Shown: piece by piece, positions 20,493 through 29,586 of the stretch
How the letters are laid out: every line of letters begins with the position of its first letter
How positions within the stretch are numbered: the first letter of the stretch is position 1
Assembly (NCBI RefSeq): GCF_000304475.1
Contig: NC_018940.1
Location: 124,001 to 188,000 of the forward strand
Length of the DNA: 64,000 bases
DNA from: Kazachstania africana CBS 2517
Taxonomy: Eukaryota; Ascomycota; Saccharomycetes; Saccharomycetales; Saccharomycetaceae
Direction: 5' to 3'
Made by a program: the position numbers and the translations under genes
The notes under the pieces: generated by a model
Told to the model about the DNA's origin: nothing
The model's database searches: none
The model's input: only the letters and a program-made list of their open reading frames with translations

Positions 20493-22754
20493 TCAACACT
20501 TCTTGTCAAGATTATTCACGTTACAGAATCTCATGTGGGTTTCCATCCTTTTTTGTGTGTTGAAGCCTTTGGAGCAAATTGGACATTTGAAATTATGTTC
20601 GTGGGTCTTCATATGCTTACTTAAGTTGGAAGATTCGTTAAATCGCCGACCGCAAACTTTACATTCTAATGGTTTTTCACCCGTATGTGTTCTAATATGG
20701 ATCTTCAAAGAAGTGGAGACAGAGAAACTCTTATCACATAAATGACATTTGAAAGGCTTTTCTCCAGAATGGACTCTGCTATGTTGTTTGAGTGTTTCGT
20801 CACTGGAGAAACATTTGGAGCAAACTTCACACTTATAAGGCTTGAAACCTGAATGTACCTTTAAATGACGGACTATTTTCTGTCTTTGGGAAAACTCTTT
20901 GTTGCAACCGTGCCAAAAACAGGTATATTTGGATTTACCTTTTGTTAAATGAAATGACTCAAGATGGGCATTTAATTCTTCACTCGAATTGAACGTCAGG
21001 TTACAATTATTCCAACGACAAGTTGCTTGCTGCTCTTTCGAATTGGCGACCCCATGGTTTTCTAACTTTTTATTTTCTACCTTTTCATTTGCATTTAAAT
21101 CTACAAATTTCATGTCAAAATTTATGCCATGTTGATCATTGATATGGTTGACTAAAGAACAAAGATCCTCACCTTCAAAATCACAATTATGCCAGTAACA
21201 CAAAGATGATTCATCTTTAGGTACATGATTCTTGAAGAGATGTTTCTGTAAGTCAATTAAGTTATCGAATCCATGCGCACAATTTTCCCATTTGCATTTT
21301 AACTCAGGATTGTCATCTCTTTTAAAATTCCAATTGAATTTTATTGTATTCTGAGGGCTCATGATGTTACTATCCAAAGATAAATTATTTTGTGTCACAG
21401 CGGAAGATGAGTTATTGCTTACGTTAGTATTAGGATGCTTAGTAAAGATATTGTTGTCAATGCTACTGGCCCTTTCATAACTGAATGTTTTGTCATTCTG
21501 AACCATTGGAACATTACTATGACTATGCAATTGAACTATGTGATGATGATGGTGGTTATGGCTGCCATCTTCGTTATTTGTATTGATGTTTTGAAAGTAG
21601 TTATTGTTTTGCTTGTGGAATATCTGTGAGGAACCACTTTTGATAAGTGGTTCCAGCAAATTTATGCTGTCTTTTGCCTTTATACCTGAAGATGAATGAT
21701 GATGATGATGATTCATATGTTTAGCAAAAGGAATCTCATACAGAGACGAGATGTTGGATAAATCTTCTAGGATTTGCAGATCAGTCTGTTTATTTGGAAG
21801 ATATTGGTTATGAATCTGTCTAGTTGAGACCGTGGAAGAAGGTGTTGAATCATCTGCACCATTCAAATTAGTACTTTTGCTAATCGGAAAATGGTTACAC
21901 TCATTCTTCGGTGTACCGTTACGCACACAAATTTGACAATAATCATCGAAAACATCATCTTCATTATCAGTATTTGTACTTGTTGAATTGAATTTATCCT
22001 GATCAGCGGGACAGAGCGGTTCACAATCTAAGCCACATTCGATGTAGGAGGCTTGTCTCGGCACAGTGTTTAAATTAGTGCCATCATTCACATTCTGAGA
22101 AATTTGTTTCTTGTTGACGGAATCTTTGAATAACGCTATCGGATCATCCTTAGAATTGAGAAAATCGAATAAGAGATCTTTATTTGTATTCAGTAAAATG
22201 GTACTAAATTCTTTATTTGCGGCATCTTCATGATCTACGTCACAACATACTTCCAATTCCTTGGGGGAACAAGAACAATCTTTTTCCTCTTCCAATCCAT
22301 CCTTATTCAATTTCCTTCGCTTATAATCGGTGGTATTCACAACTTTTGTTTCATTGGCAAAATAGTCCTTCCCCACGAATTTATCATTCCGGAATAATAG
22401 AGAATCAGGGTAGGCCAAGGTCCGATTAATGTTAATATTATTATTATTATTAATGCTATTATCTGTGTTACTGCCATTATTGGGTAATATGCTATTTTGT
22501 CCACGGTAATCGAAAAACTCGAAATGTTGGCAATCTAAATTTTCTACATCATTTATATGCATATCGTCATTATTATTTTCAGTTTTGATATGATTACTGT
22601 CCTGATGTCCATGATGAATATGACCGTGGATGTAAGTCATATTATTATAATTATGTATATGACCATGCACAACGCCTTCGTCAACATGAGTCTTATCCCA
22701 CAAACCAGGTGTTTCATTCTTGAACAAATCCTTCGTCAGTTCGTTTAACGGCAT
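20493..22754 (-). CDS. ZAP1: Zinc-responsive transcription factor Zap1
   Basis: Master activator of zinc-uptake genes under zinc limitation. From the ATG at 22754 (an upstream in-frame TTG is ignored) the protein has 753 residues, shorter than S. cerevisiae (880). The N-terminus keeps the Zap1 signature HGHIHNYNNMTYIHGHIHH. Two atypical C2H2 fingers in the activation-domain region (CKWENC...H and CYWHNC...H) correspond to the zinc-sensing pair. The C-terminal array begins CRWNNC and continues CFWHGC, CEVC, CHLC and CKVC with standard TGEKP-type linkers, and ends with an extra CPIC...H...C unit. Several His clusters (HHHHH) lie in the middle. A perfect zinc-responsive element sits about 375 bp upstream. 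The position beside YJL055W matches YJL056C. Confidence 0.95.
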   Translation of the reverse strand: MPLNELTKDLFKNETPGLWDKTHVDEGVVHGHIHNYNNMTYIHGHIHHGHQDSNHIKTENNNDDMHINDVENLDCQHFEFFDYRGQNSILPNNGSNTDNSINNNNNININRTLAYPDSLLFRNDKFVGKDYFANETKVVNTTDYKRRKLNKDGLEEEKDCSCSPKELEVCCDVDHEDAANKEFSTILLNTNKDLLFDFLNSKDDPIALFKDSVNKKQISQNVNDGTNLNTVPRQASYIECGLDCEPLCPADQDKFNSTSTNTDNEDDVFDDYCQICVRNGTPKNECNHFPISKSTNLNGADDSTPSSTVSTRQIHNQYLPNKQTDLQILEDLSNISSLYEIPFAKHMNHHHHHSSSGIKAKDSINLLEPLIKSGSSQIFHKQNNNYFQNINTNNEDGSHNHHHHHIVQLHSHSNVPMVQNDKTFSYERASSIDNNIFTKHPNTNVSNNSSSAVTQNNLSLDSNIMSPQNTIKFNWNFKRDDNPELKCKWENCAHGFDNLIDLQKHLFKNHVPKDESSLCYWHNCDFEGEDLCSLVNHINDQHGINFDMKFVDLNANEKVENKKLENHGVANSKEQQATCRWNNCNLTFNSSEELNAHLESFHLTKGKSKYTCFWHGCNKEFSQRQKIVRHLKVHSGFKPYKCEVCSKCFSSDETLKQHSRVHSGEKPFKCHLCDKSFSVSTSLKIHIRTHTGEKPLECKVCGRRFNESSNLSKHMKTHEHNFKCPICSKGFNTQKRMETHMRFCNVNNLDKKC

Positions 22755-24101
22755 CAATGATAAGGTAAGATGGATGAGACCCGCTGGATAGATAGACAAC
22801 AAAGAGAGAAAAAAAAAGTCTTGGCCTTTTGTGTCTCAGTCTATTTATAATAAAAGCACAACAATATGCACAGATAGTGTCTTTAGTTGTCTAAAATAGG
22901 AGCAATGTGATAAACTTCCGTACGGATGGCATTCACATGAACTTGGTGATTCTAGCCTAGCTTTTGGAGTAAAACTATATTTATAAACTGGAGGACTTTC
23001 TTACAATCAGCAGGTTCCTCCACAATGCTTTCTACTAGAGTCCAGCGCTTCCTTCTCGTAAACTTTATCTTCTGTAGTCTGGTTTCCGATGCTTAAGATT
23101 ATTATCTTTACAGTCTCTTAATGAAAATACCTTCAAGGTTATCAAATTTTCTGAATATATCTCGGGAAAATGCCCGCGGCAAGTTCCGAAAACCTCCGTA
23201 AAAATCCGCTATTTACTTGAAATAGAAAGAGTTTCCTGTTGCAGACAAATTCTCCGAGACCAAAATTACTATTTTTGGAAAGTAAAGAGGGAACTGGGAC
23301 CAAAGGTGTCCATCCATATAATCACGTGCTCCCTGACTACCATGAGTCTCCAGCGTTTTACACTGCGAAGGCATTTGAAGTAACATCGACGACGATTAGG
23401 AATGCTCGGAACGGTAACACGAAGGGTTATGCAGCAACTGGCAGTAGAGAGTTCTGGACAGCTGAAAAAACCTCTTTTGACACGAATGTAACTTACCGTT
23501 GTATCGTGCGAGCTGGGTGTAAGCATGTTGTCTGGAGAGTATATATCTCGGACCATCGTGATCATATCTTGTAGGAGTTGAGCATCCATCTGTATTGTTC
23601 GTATTTAAGAAACATGTGCTCTTTGGCACATCCTGGATGATAAGAATGTGGTTCTTGCAATGTACAGTATTGGAAATATATCCATCGTTACGATTTGCCA
23701 ATGTTCCCAGAACAGTTAACAACTTAAGCTTTCCGGTTATTATTGCCATACAGGTTCTGGTATTCCATTCTTAGCAGTCTTGACGTCTTGGTTCAAAAAA
23801 AGACAAAAGCAGACAAACGAAGGAGAAAATGAGCTGCACCTCAGCTCATTTTGCACTAATTCTTGGCCATCTAACTTGCAGTATGTCTTAAATGGCACAA
23901 CCGGATTATGCCTTTCCAGCGTGCATCCTCTCTTCTAGGCCGATTAATTTTGACATAATCTGTGCTGGTAGAGTCATTCACCGCATTTTCTCGAAGTCTC
24001 CATTCTCCTTTACTATAAAAAGTTTCAATATGGAAAGCTGCTAACGAACGAAGAAATATGGTAAAAACATCTCAATAGAGAAAGAGAAGGAGAATTTTCA
24101 C
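22755..24101. other. Long divergent intergenic region between ZAP1 and YJL055W
   Basis: About 1.35 kb. Overlapping open frames of about 106-117 codons between 23239 and 23749 on both strands are not supported: the plus-strand one starts at TTG and none shows a known motif. The region holds the zinc-responsive element (23129-23139) and an ATCACGTG E-box near 23321. Confidence 0.5.
23129..23139. promoter_or_regulatory. Zinc-responsive element (ZRE) upstream of ZAP1
   Basis: ACCTTCAAGGT is a perfect match to the palindromic Zap1 target ACCTTNAAGGT, about 375 bp upstream of the ZAP1 start. In S. cerevisiae Zap1 activates its own gene through such a site; the conserved element suggests the same positive feedback here. 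Confidence 0.88.
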
Positions 24102-24803
24102 ATGTCTGAGAAAAGTATTTGTGTTTACTGTGGTTCTTCTGTAGGTAATAGTACAGTTTATTCAGAAGAAGCCAGCAAGTTAGGTAGTTTGTTCCATAAA
24201 CTAGGTTGGAAGTTAATTTATGGTGGTGGTACAACCGGTTTAATGGGGGCCATTGCACAAGCCACCATGGGCCCGAATTTTGATGGGAAAGTGCATGGGA
24301 TAATTCCAGATGCTCTCGTCGCTAAAGAAAGAGAGGCAGGGAGGGAAGATGATGTGAATGTACAAGAGGCCATTGAACAACAGATCAACACTACCGTCGA
24401 AAATCATAAGGGTTCCACTCCAATTTCAACTAAATTTGGAGATACAACTATTGTTCCTGATATGCACACAAGAAAGAGGCTGATGGCTAGCGAAAGTGAT
24501 GCTTTCGTTGCCATGCCGGGGGGCTACGGTACTTTCGAAGAAATCATGGAATGCATAACGTGGTCGCAACTAGGTATCCACAGTAAGCCTGTGGTGCTGT
24601 TCAATATTAATGGATTTTACAATTCTTTGCTTCTTTTCATCAGGCATTCCATAGATCAAGGTTTCATCAGCAATGCCAATGGTGATATCGTCCAAGTAGC
24701 AAATACCCCAGAAGAAGTGGTCGAAAAGATCGAAAAATACGTTGTCCCAGCTGGCAGATTCAACCTCAACTGGGAGGATGAGTGTGATAGTGACGGACAT
24801 TAG
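24102..24803 (+). CDS. YJL055W: LOG-family nucleoside 5'-monophosphate phosphoribohydrolase-like protein
   Basis: Member of the LOG (formerly 'lysine decarboxylase') family, whose plant enzymes release cytokinin bases from their ribotides; the yeast protein has been linked to removal of toxic nucleotide analogues. The 233-residue product starts [17 protein letters not shown]. It carries the Rossmann-like [13 protein letters not shown] loop and the hallmark active-site motif [20 protein letters not shown] (about 144-163), with an upstream Arg in HTRKRLM. The start is the first ATG. It is followed in tandem by TIM54 as in S. cerevisiae. Confidence 0.94.
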   Translation: MSEKSICVYCGSSVGNSTVYSEEASKLGSLFHKLGWKLIYGGGTTGLMGAIAQATMGPNFDGKVHGIIPDALVAKEREAGREDDVNVQEAIEQQINTTVENHKGSTPISTKFGDTTIVPDMHTRKRLMASESDAFVAMPGGYGTFEEIMECITWSQLGIHSKPVVLFNINGFYNSLLLFIRHSIDQGFISNANGDIVQVANTPEEVVEKIEKYVVPAGRFNLNWEDECDSDGH

Positions 24804-24992
24804 TCGAGAGTAGTGTCTGTATATACATGTCTTTTGTTTCAGTTTGTATTGATATTATTGTCATTATATAGATGAATCAAGCCATTTTACAAAAAAAAAT
24901 TAGTAGAGAAAAAATTGTAAGTCATAGATAAATCATCGCAAGAGTATTGTCAAGCACACAGCGTGCTTCATTATACGTTTAAAGTCCCGGCA

Positions 24993-26372
24993 ATGCCAAC
25001 TTCATCTACACCACCAAAAGGGTCAAAGGGATTTGCCAATTCCATGCTTAAAACCTTGGGACTTCCCGCTTTTAAGCTTCCGTCTAGAAACTGGATGCTT
25101 TTCTGGACAGTTTTGACAGCATCCTTATCTGGCGTAGCATACGACAAATATGAGCAACGAAAGATTATAGACTATTATACAGGGAAGGTTAAACCATTGT
25201 CTCAGAAACCATTAGACACCAACAAACTACCAAGGAAAATCACCGTCTTCATTGCACCTCCACCTAATGATTATTTGGATTCCTCAATGAAAATCTGGAG
25301 GCGCTATGTCAAGCCCATCCTTCACTACTCTGGGGTGGACTATGAACTTATTGAAGAAGAAAACCAAGGTGTCATTAGGACTACAGTTGCAAATCATCTG
25401 CGAGCTCTCAGAAAGGAACTACAGTCAAGCAATAATGAGGAAGATACTATTTTATTTGATGAGAAGTCTGCTCAACCAGTTAGTACTGATAATGGACAAG
25501 AATTTAAGAGACGATTCGACTACAGAGACGTGATGGGCATTTTTCATACACACCAAAAGCCAAAAGAGATAATAAGTGAAGATTCTTCAATTTCTGATTC
25601 AAAATTAAGTGGAGGAGTAATATGTTTGGGGAGGGGAGCATATAAAGAATATATCACTGGTTTACATGAGGGACTTCTGGGACCTCTTGAAGCGCCTGTT
25701 GAAGAACAACTTAGTTCTACTGTGATGGAAGGTACAGCGCTAACTGGGCCACTCAGATCCTCGAATGATCAAGAAAATATTTTGGAAGCTGATACTTTGA
25801 CAATTGCGGATAGCGCTGTTGATAATATGACAGCTGAAGACAAACTTGTTGGTACTAACATTTCCGGCGAAGCCACGATAAAAGAGGAAGTCGATGAAAA
25901 GACAGCGGAACAGAATTCTAAGGTGCTAAAACCATTTATATCCCCATCAGAATATGGCGCAGCCGAATTCCCCTTTCCTGAATTAGAAATGCACAACACT
26001 AATATTAGAGAGACAAAAAATGCAGTTCCAATTCTTCTACATCAACCGGTCCTTATGATTCCGACTCCCAACCTACTAGGTTTTCTCACAATCCCCCAGA
26101 GGATCATAAGATTCTACGAGAGAAGAAAATACTGCGCCTTTGTATGCTCACAGACATACGGAATGGTAAAGCAAGATACCATCAGACCGTTTGCCGATCC
26201 ACAAGATCTAGACCTGGGCAAGGAAGAAGAGGAAGACTGGCCACGCACGTGGGTTAAACAAGGCCTTGAGAGGAAAAGCGAATGGACGAGAGAACTTCAG
26301 TCAGATAAACGTGTTACAAAATTCATGTACATTTATGATAGAAAAGATAACGAGTATGATAACAGCAAATAA
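24993..26372 (+). CDS. TIM54: Mitochondrial TIM22-complex subunit Tim54
   Basis: Inner-membrane component of the TIM22 carrier translocase, also needed for Yme1 assembly. From the ATG at 24993 (an upstream GTG is ignored) the protein has 459 residues (S. cerevisiae 478). One membrane segment, MLFWTVLTASLSGVAY, lies at about residues 36-51. The conserved intermembrane-space domain follows with KITVFIAPPPNDYLDSSMKIWRRYVKPIL and GRGAYKEYITGLHEGLLGPL. The middle is acidic and variable, and the C-terminus has IIRFYERRK and VTKFMYIYDRKD. Order YJL055W-TIM54-PEP8 matches chromosome X. Confidence 0.94.
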   Translation: MPTSSTPPKGSKGFANSMLKTLGLPAFKLPSRNWMLFWTVLTASLSGVAYDKYEQRKIIDYYTGKVKPLSQKPLDTNKLPRKITVFIAPPPNDYLDSSMKIWRRYVKPILHYSGVDYELIEEENQGVIRTTVANHLRALRKELQSSNNEEDTILFDEKSAQPVSTDNGQEFKRRFDYRDVMGIFHTHQKPKEIISEDSSISDSKLSGGVICLGRGAYKEYITGLHEGLLGPLEAPVEEQLSSTVMEGTALTGPLRSSNDQENILEADTLTIADSAVDNMTAEDKLVGTNISGEATIKEEVDEKTAEQNSKVLKPFISPSEYGAAEFPFPELEMHNTNIRETKNAVPILLHQPVLMIPTPNLLGFLTIPQRIIRFYERRKYCAFVCSQTYGMVKQDTIRPFADPQDLDLGKEEEEDWPRTWVKQGLERKSEWTRELQSDKRVTKFMYIYDRKDNEYDNSK

Positions 26373-26712
26373 AAACCATACAACTATCTCTGCAAGCTTG
26401 TAAATAATACTATACACTTCACATTTAACTCACCACCAAGCCATAATATGGAATGAACATCCATTTCAACTGCAGCTGACTCTCAGAGCCATAATATTTT
26501 ATCATGTCATACGAGGAATATACTTAATTATGCAGTGAGAACGCCTGAAATCTATTTCATGCATATCTAACAAATCCCTAATATAGAGACATTGAATCCT
26601 TATAGGAGGTAGAGCTGAAGTCTGGTTAAGTCTGTATTATTACATTCAACTGTGAGTCCAGTAATTATATTGTATTTTGTTTCAAGTATATGAAAAATAG
26701 TGGGGTGAATTG
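26373..26712. other. Intergenic region TIM54-PEP8
   Basis: An AT-rich spacer of 340 bp with the TIM54 terminator and PEP8 promoter. A CCATAATAT direct repeat occurs near 26441 and 26490; nothing else is recognised. Confidence 0.4.
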
Positions 26713-27831
26713 ATGAGTTTGTTCTTTAAATCACCAATTGATATTGAAATTTTACTTGATGGTGAAGAATCGAGGAAGCATGTCGATATACCAGCAGTTA
26801 AAAACTCAGATACAAGGACATCTAAAGATAGTTTCCCACTCTATGAAGATGGCGAATCAATAAGTGGTATAGTAACCTTAAGAGTGAAAGAAGGGAAACG
26901 GTTAGAACATCTTGGTGTGAAAGTATCAATCATCGGGTCAATTGATATGGCCAAAACCAATGGCTCTACTAGTGGCACCAAGATGTCGAGTAGTTCGGAT
27001 GTCAGGAAGAAGGCAGTAGACCAGTTTCTTTGTTTAAGTTATGATTTATGCCCGGCTGGTGAATTAACACATTCTCAGAACTTCCCATTTTTGTTTAAAG
27101 ATCTTGCAAAGAGGTATGAATCATATCGTGGAAAAAATGTTGACGTTTCTTACTATGTGAAAGTGACAGTTATGAGGAAAACTACCGATATATCGAAAGC
27201 TAAGAAATTTTGGGTTTACCTTTATAATGATATCTCCAACTCCACATCTGAAATAACCAATGATTCTTCCGGAAAACAAAAGACAGACTTAGCAGAAGTT
27301 GAAACTACAGAAGAAAATGCGAATAAAGATGGTGCAATTGGCGATGGCAATAACAGAGAGAATGTCAATGAACAAAAAATGGTTTCTAAATCTACAGATG
27401 AAGAAGGAACTAGCAACATATCAAAACCCGTTAGATTAGACATAGGTATTGAGAACTGTCTGCATATAGAGTTTGAATATGGTAAAGCCCAGTACAATTT
27501 AAAAGAAGTTATTGTAGGGAGAATATACTTTCTGTTGACAAGGTTGAAAATAAAGCATATGGAACTAAGCATAATAACAAGAGAATCATCTGGATTAAAG
27601 CCTTCTAGTTCATTGATTGATTCTACGGCAATAAGATTTGAAATCATGGATGGCTCACCAGTTAAAGGCGAAACAATTCCAATTAGACTGTTCCTGGGGG
27701 GTTATGACTTAACGCCAAACATGAGTTGTAACTACTTCAGTGTCAAAAACTATATAAGCTTGGTCATCATAGATGAGGATGGTAGAAGATATTTCAAGCA
27801 ATCAGAGGTTGTATTGTATCGCACGAGGTAA
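26713..27831 (+). CDS. PEP8: Retromer subunit Vps26/Pep8
   Basis: Vps26-type arrestin-fold subunit of the retromer, which returns receptors such as Vps10 from endosomes to the Golgi. From the ATG at 26713 the protein has 372 residues (S. cerevisiae 379). The family N-terminus MSLFFKSPIDIEILLDG is followed by YEDGESISGIVTLRV, NFPFLFKDLAKRYESYRGKNVDVSYYVKV and, after a Glu/Asn-rich insertion (about 175-235), the second arrestin lobe. That lobe includes IEFEYGKAQYNLKEVIVGRIYFLLTRLKIKHM and GETIPIRLFLGGYDLTP. It is convergent with the kinase gene downstream. Confidence 0.95.
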   Translation: MSLFFKSPIDIEILLDGEESRKHVDIPAVKNSDTRTSKDSFPLYEDGESISGIVTLRVKEGKRLEHLGVKVSIIGSIDMAKTNGSTSGTKMSSSSDVRKKAVDQFLCLSYDLCPAGELTHSQNFPFLFKDLAKRYESYRGKNVDVSYYVKVTVMRKTTDISKAKKFWVYLYNDISNSTSEITNDSSGKQKTDLAEVETTEENANKDGAIGDGNNRENVNEQKMVSKSTDEEGTSNISKPVRLDIGIENCLHIEFEYGKAQYNLKEVIVGRIYFLLTRLKIKHMELSIITRESSGLKPSSSLIDSTAIRFEIMDGSPVKGETIPIRLFLGGYDLTPNMSCNYFSVKNYISLVIIDEDGRRYFKQSEVVLYRTR

Positions 27832-27895
27832 AATGAGAAGAAGTATTATTTTTACAATGATATGAATATAGATGTATAAATTTATACAAGAAAAG

Positions 27896-28897
27896 TCAAA
27901 CCAATTTTTCGAACACTCTTTTACAGTGCTTCAAAGTTCTGTCGTGTTTATGTTCACGGTTTTTTATTTTTTTCATGTATTTATGGTTCAAACAATTGGC
28001 CATCGTGATTCTATCTGTGACGGAGATAGACAATAACTTTAGCAACAAATCATGGAGATCTTCATCTTGTTCTACCATGTCGGTTATATGTGGGAATTTC
28101 TCATCATTCACTGAAAATGAAGTATAACGTTCGCATGATAGTCTTGCTTCTTTCCAAGGGAATTTAGTTCCCCATTTCCCAGGTAAAATATTAAACATTT
28201 GAAAAAATATGATACCTATGGACCAACAATCTACTGGTTTGCCGTCATACTTAATTGAAGACAATACCTCGGGTGCCATGAGCTCTTGTGAGCCTCTTAT
28301 TCCAATACACTCCTCTTTGAAATCAAGTACTGCCGAACCAAAGTCAACTAACTTCACATGGCATGTATCCTCTGTGAGCATTATATTCTCTAATTTCAAA
28401 TCTCGATGTACAACTCCATTACCATGCAAAAACTCCACAGCTTCGCAAATCTGAATAAAATAGCATTGTCTTTCTTCTTTGGTTGGCGTGGCATGAAGAT
28501 TAAGTACTCTGTGCAAATTATAAGGTAAAAATTCCATTGTAATTGACTTCTTTGAAACATTGGATGAGAGCATTTGCACAGTAAACTTATTCACTGAAAG
28601 ATGGTTCAGCACTTTTATTTCGTTAATGAGTTGTCTCTGAAAAACTTCGGACTTTTCAATATATTTTTTAGTCACTGAAGTAGTATTATTCCTAACATCT
28701 ATTGACATAATGATTTCACATGTTGTGCCCTTATCTATCGTTTTTGCAACGACTTTCTTGGTTCCAAATATTTTGGGATTATTTGTAGTGGTCAGCCCTA
28801 TCCTATCAGAGCCCAATGCCGTAAAACCTCTATTAAGTCTTTTCAGCCATGACTGTGAAGGTACCTCCAGTTGAATAGGATCTTCCGATAACATCAT
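27896..28897 (-). CDS. Ser/Thr protein kinase, resembling the fungal Npr1/Hal5 group
   Basis: A 333-residue protein made almost only of a kinase domain. Visible motifs are a Lys pair in SVTKKYI (about 74-80) with the alpha-C Glu in INEIKVL, catalytic HRDLKLEN (164-171), DFG (185-187), MAPE (207-210) and VDCWSIGIIFF. The FPWKEAR.....Y..F pattern after subdomain IX is typical of the Hal5/Npr1/Ptk2-type fungal kinases. The glycine-rich loop is poorly conserved (KGTTCEI), so ATP-binding details are unusual. The start is the first of two consecutive ATGs; an upstream in-frame TTG is not counted. It lies between PEP8 and IRC8, where S. cerevisiae has TDH1. I cannot name an orthologue. Confidence 0.85.
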   Translation of the reverse strand: MMLSEDPIQLEVPSQSWLKRLNRGFTALGSDRIGLTTTNNPKIFGTKKVVAKTIDKGTTCEIIMSIDVRNNTTSVTKKYIEKSEVFQRQLINEIKVLNHLSVNKFTVQMLSSNVSKKSITMEFLPYNLHRVLNLHATPTKEERQCYFIQICEAVEFLHGNGVVHRDLKLENIMLTEDTCHVKLVDFGSAVLDFKEECIGIRGSQELMAPEVLSSIKYDGKPVDCWSIGIIFFQMFNILPGKWGTKFPWKEARLSCERYTSFSVNDEKFPHITDMVEQDEDLHDLLLKLLSISVTDRITMANCLNHKYMKKIKNREHKHDRTLKHCKRVFEKLV

Positions 28898-29586
28898 GCC
28901 CAAGCTATTAATCGCCGGAATTCTAACCTTGTACTGTGAAGTTTTCTTTTATTTCACCACTGAAATTTTTCAATAACAGGGACTCTTTTTCGAAGCTCAT
29001 CGCTTGGCTGAAAAAGCTTGTTTCTTTTTCCAATCACAGATTTCGTCTCGAGGACATCGTGAGCATGGTCTGCTAAAATTAATCAGCAAGCCGCCGCTAA
29101 ATGGGGTCACATATGTAGCAATTCATGTGAAATAGATTATATGCACTTGCCAAGTATCGGTGCAAGCTAGTCCGGGATGTCCTTTTAGTGCTAGGCAAGG
29201 GATAGGAAATTTTATCATTAATTTTAATGGATCTACCTCCGGGGAACTGCACATAGTAACAAATTGGCAAGCCTCCATCACCCATTTATGGCAGCTGCCA
29301 GGAAATCCCGTTATCGTTAACTCCATCATGGGCTGTCATATCTGGAAAAAGCGTTTGTTGATGTTTTTTTGACGCCTTCCTAAAGAAGAAAAAGATAAAT
29401 AAATAACATAAAAATTAAGAAAACTTGCAAGCTCAGGTTTGACTGTTATTTCCATCCGTAAAGCTATTATTTTGTTCTTGCTCAGTAAATAAGTCACTCT
29501 GTACTAGGAACTCTCCAAGAGTATTAAGCATCGAAAGGTGTTGCATATATTTGCTAAGATCGCAATCATTAAAGGTGGACAGGATC
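28898..29586. other. Divergent promoter region between the kinase gene and IRC8
   Basis: About 690 bp with no supported gene; short open frames around 29097-29372 overlap one another on both strands. No remnant of TDH1 (glyceraldehyde-3-phosphate dehydrogenase) is recognisable. Confidence 0.5.

Noticed and set aside
23239..23749. Overlapping open frames of 106-117 codons on both strands upstream of ZAP1
   Set aside because: The plus-strand frame begins at TTG, the frames overlap antisense to one another and none shows a recognisable motif; the region is best read as promoter.
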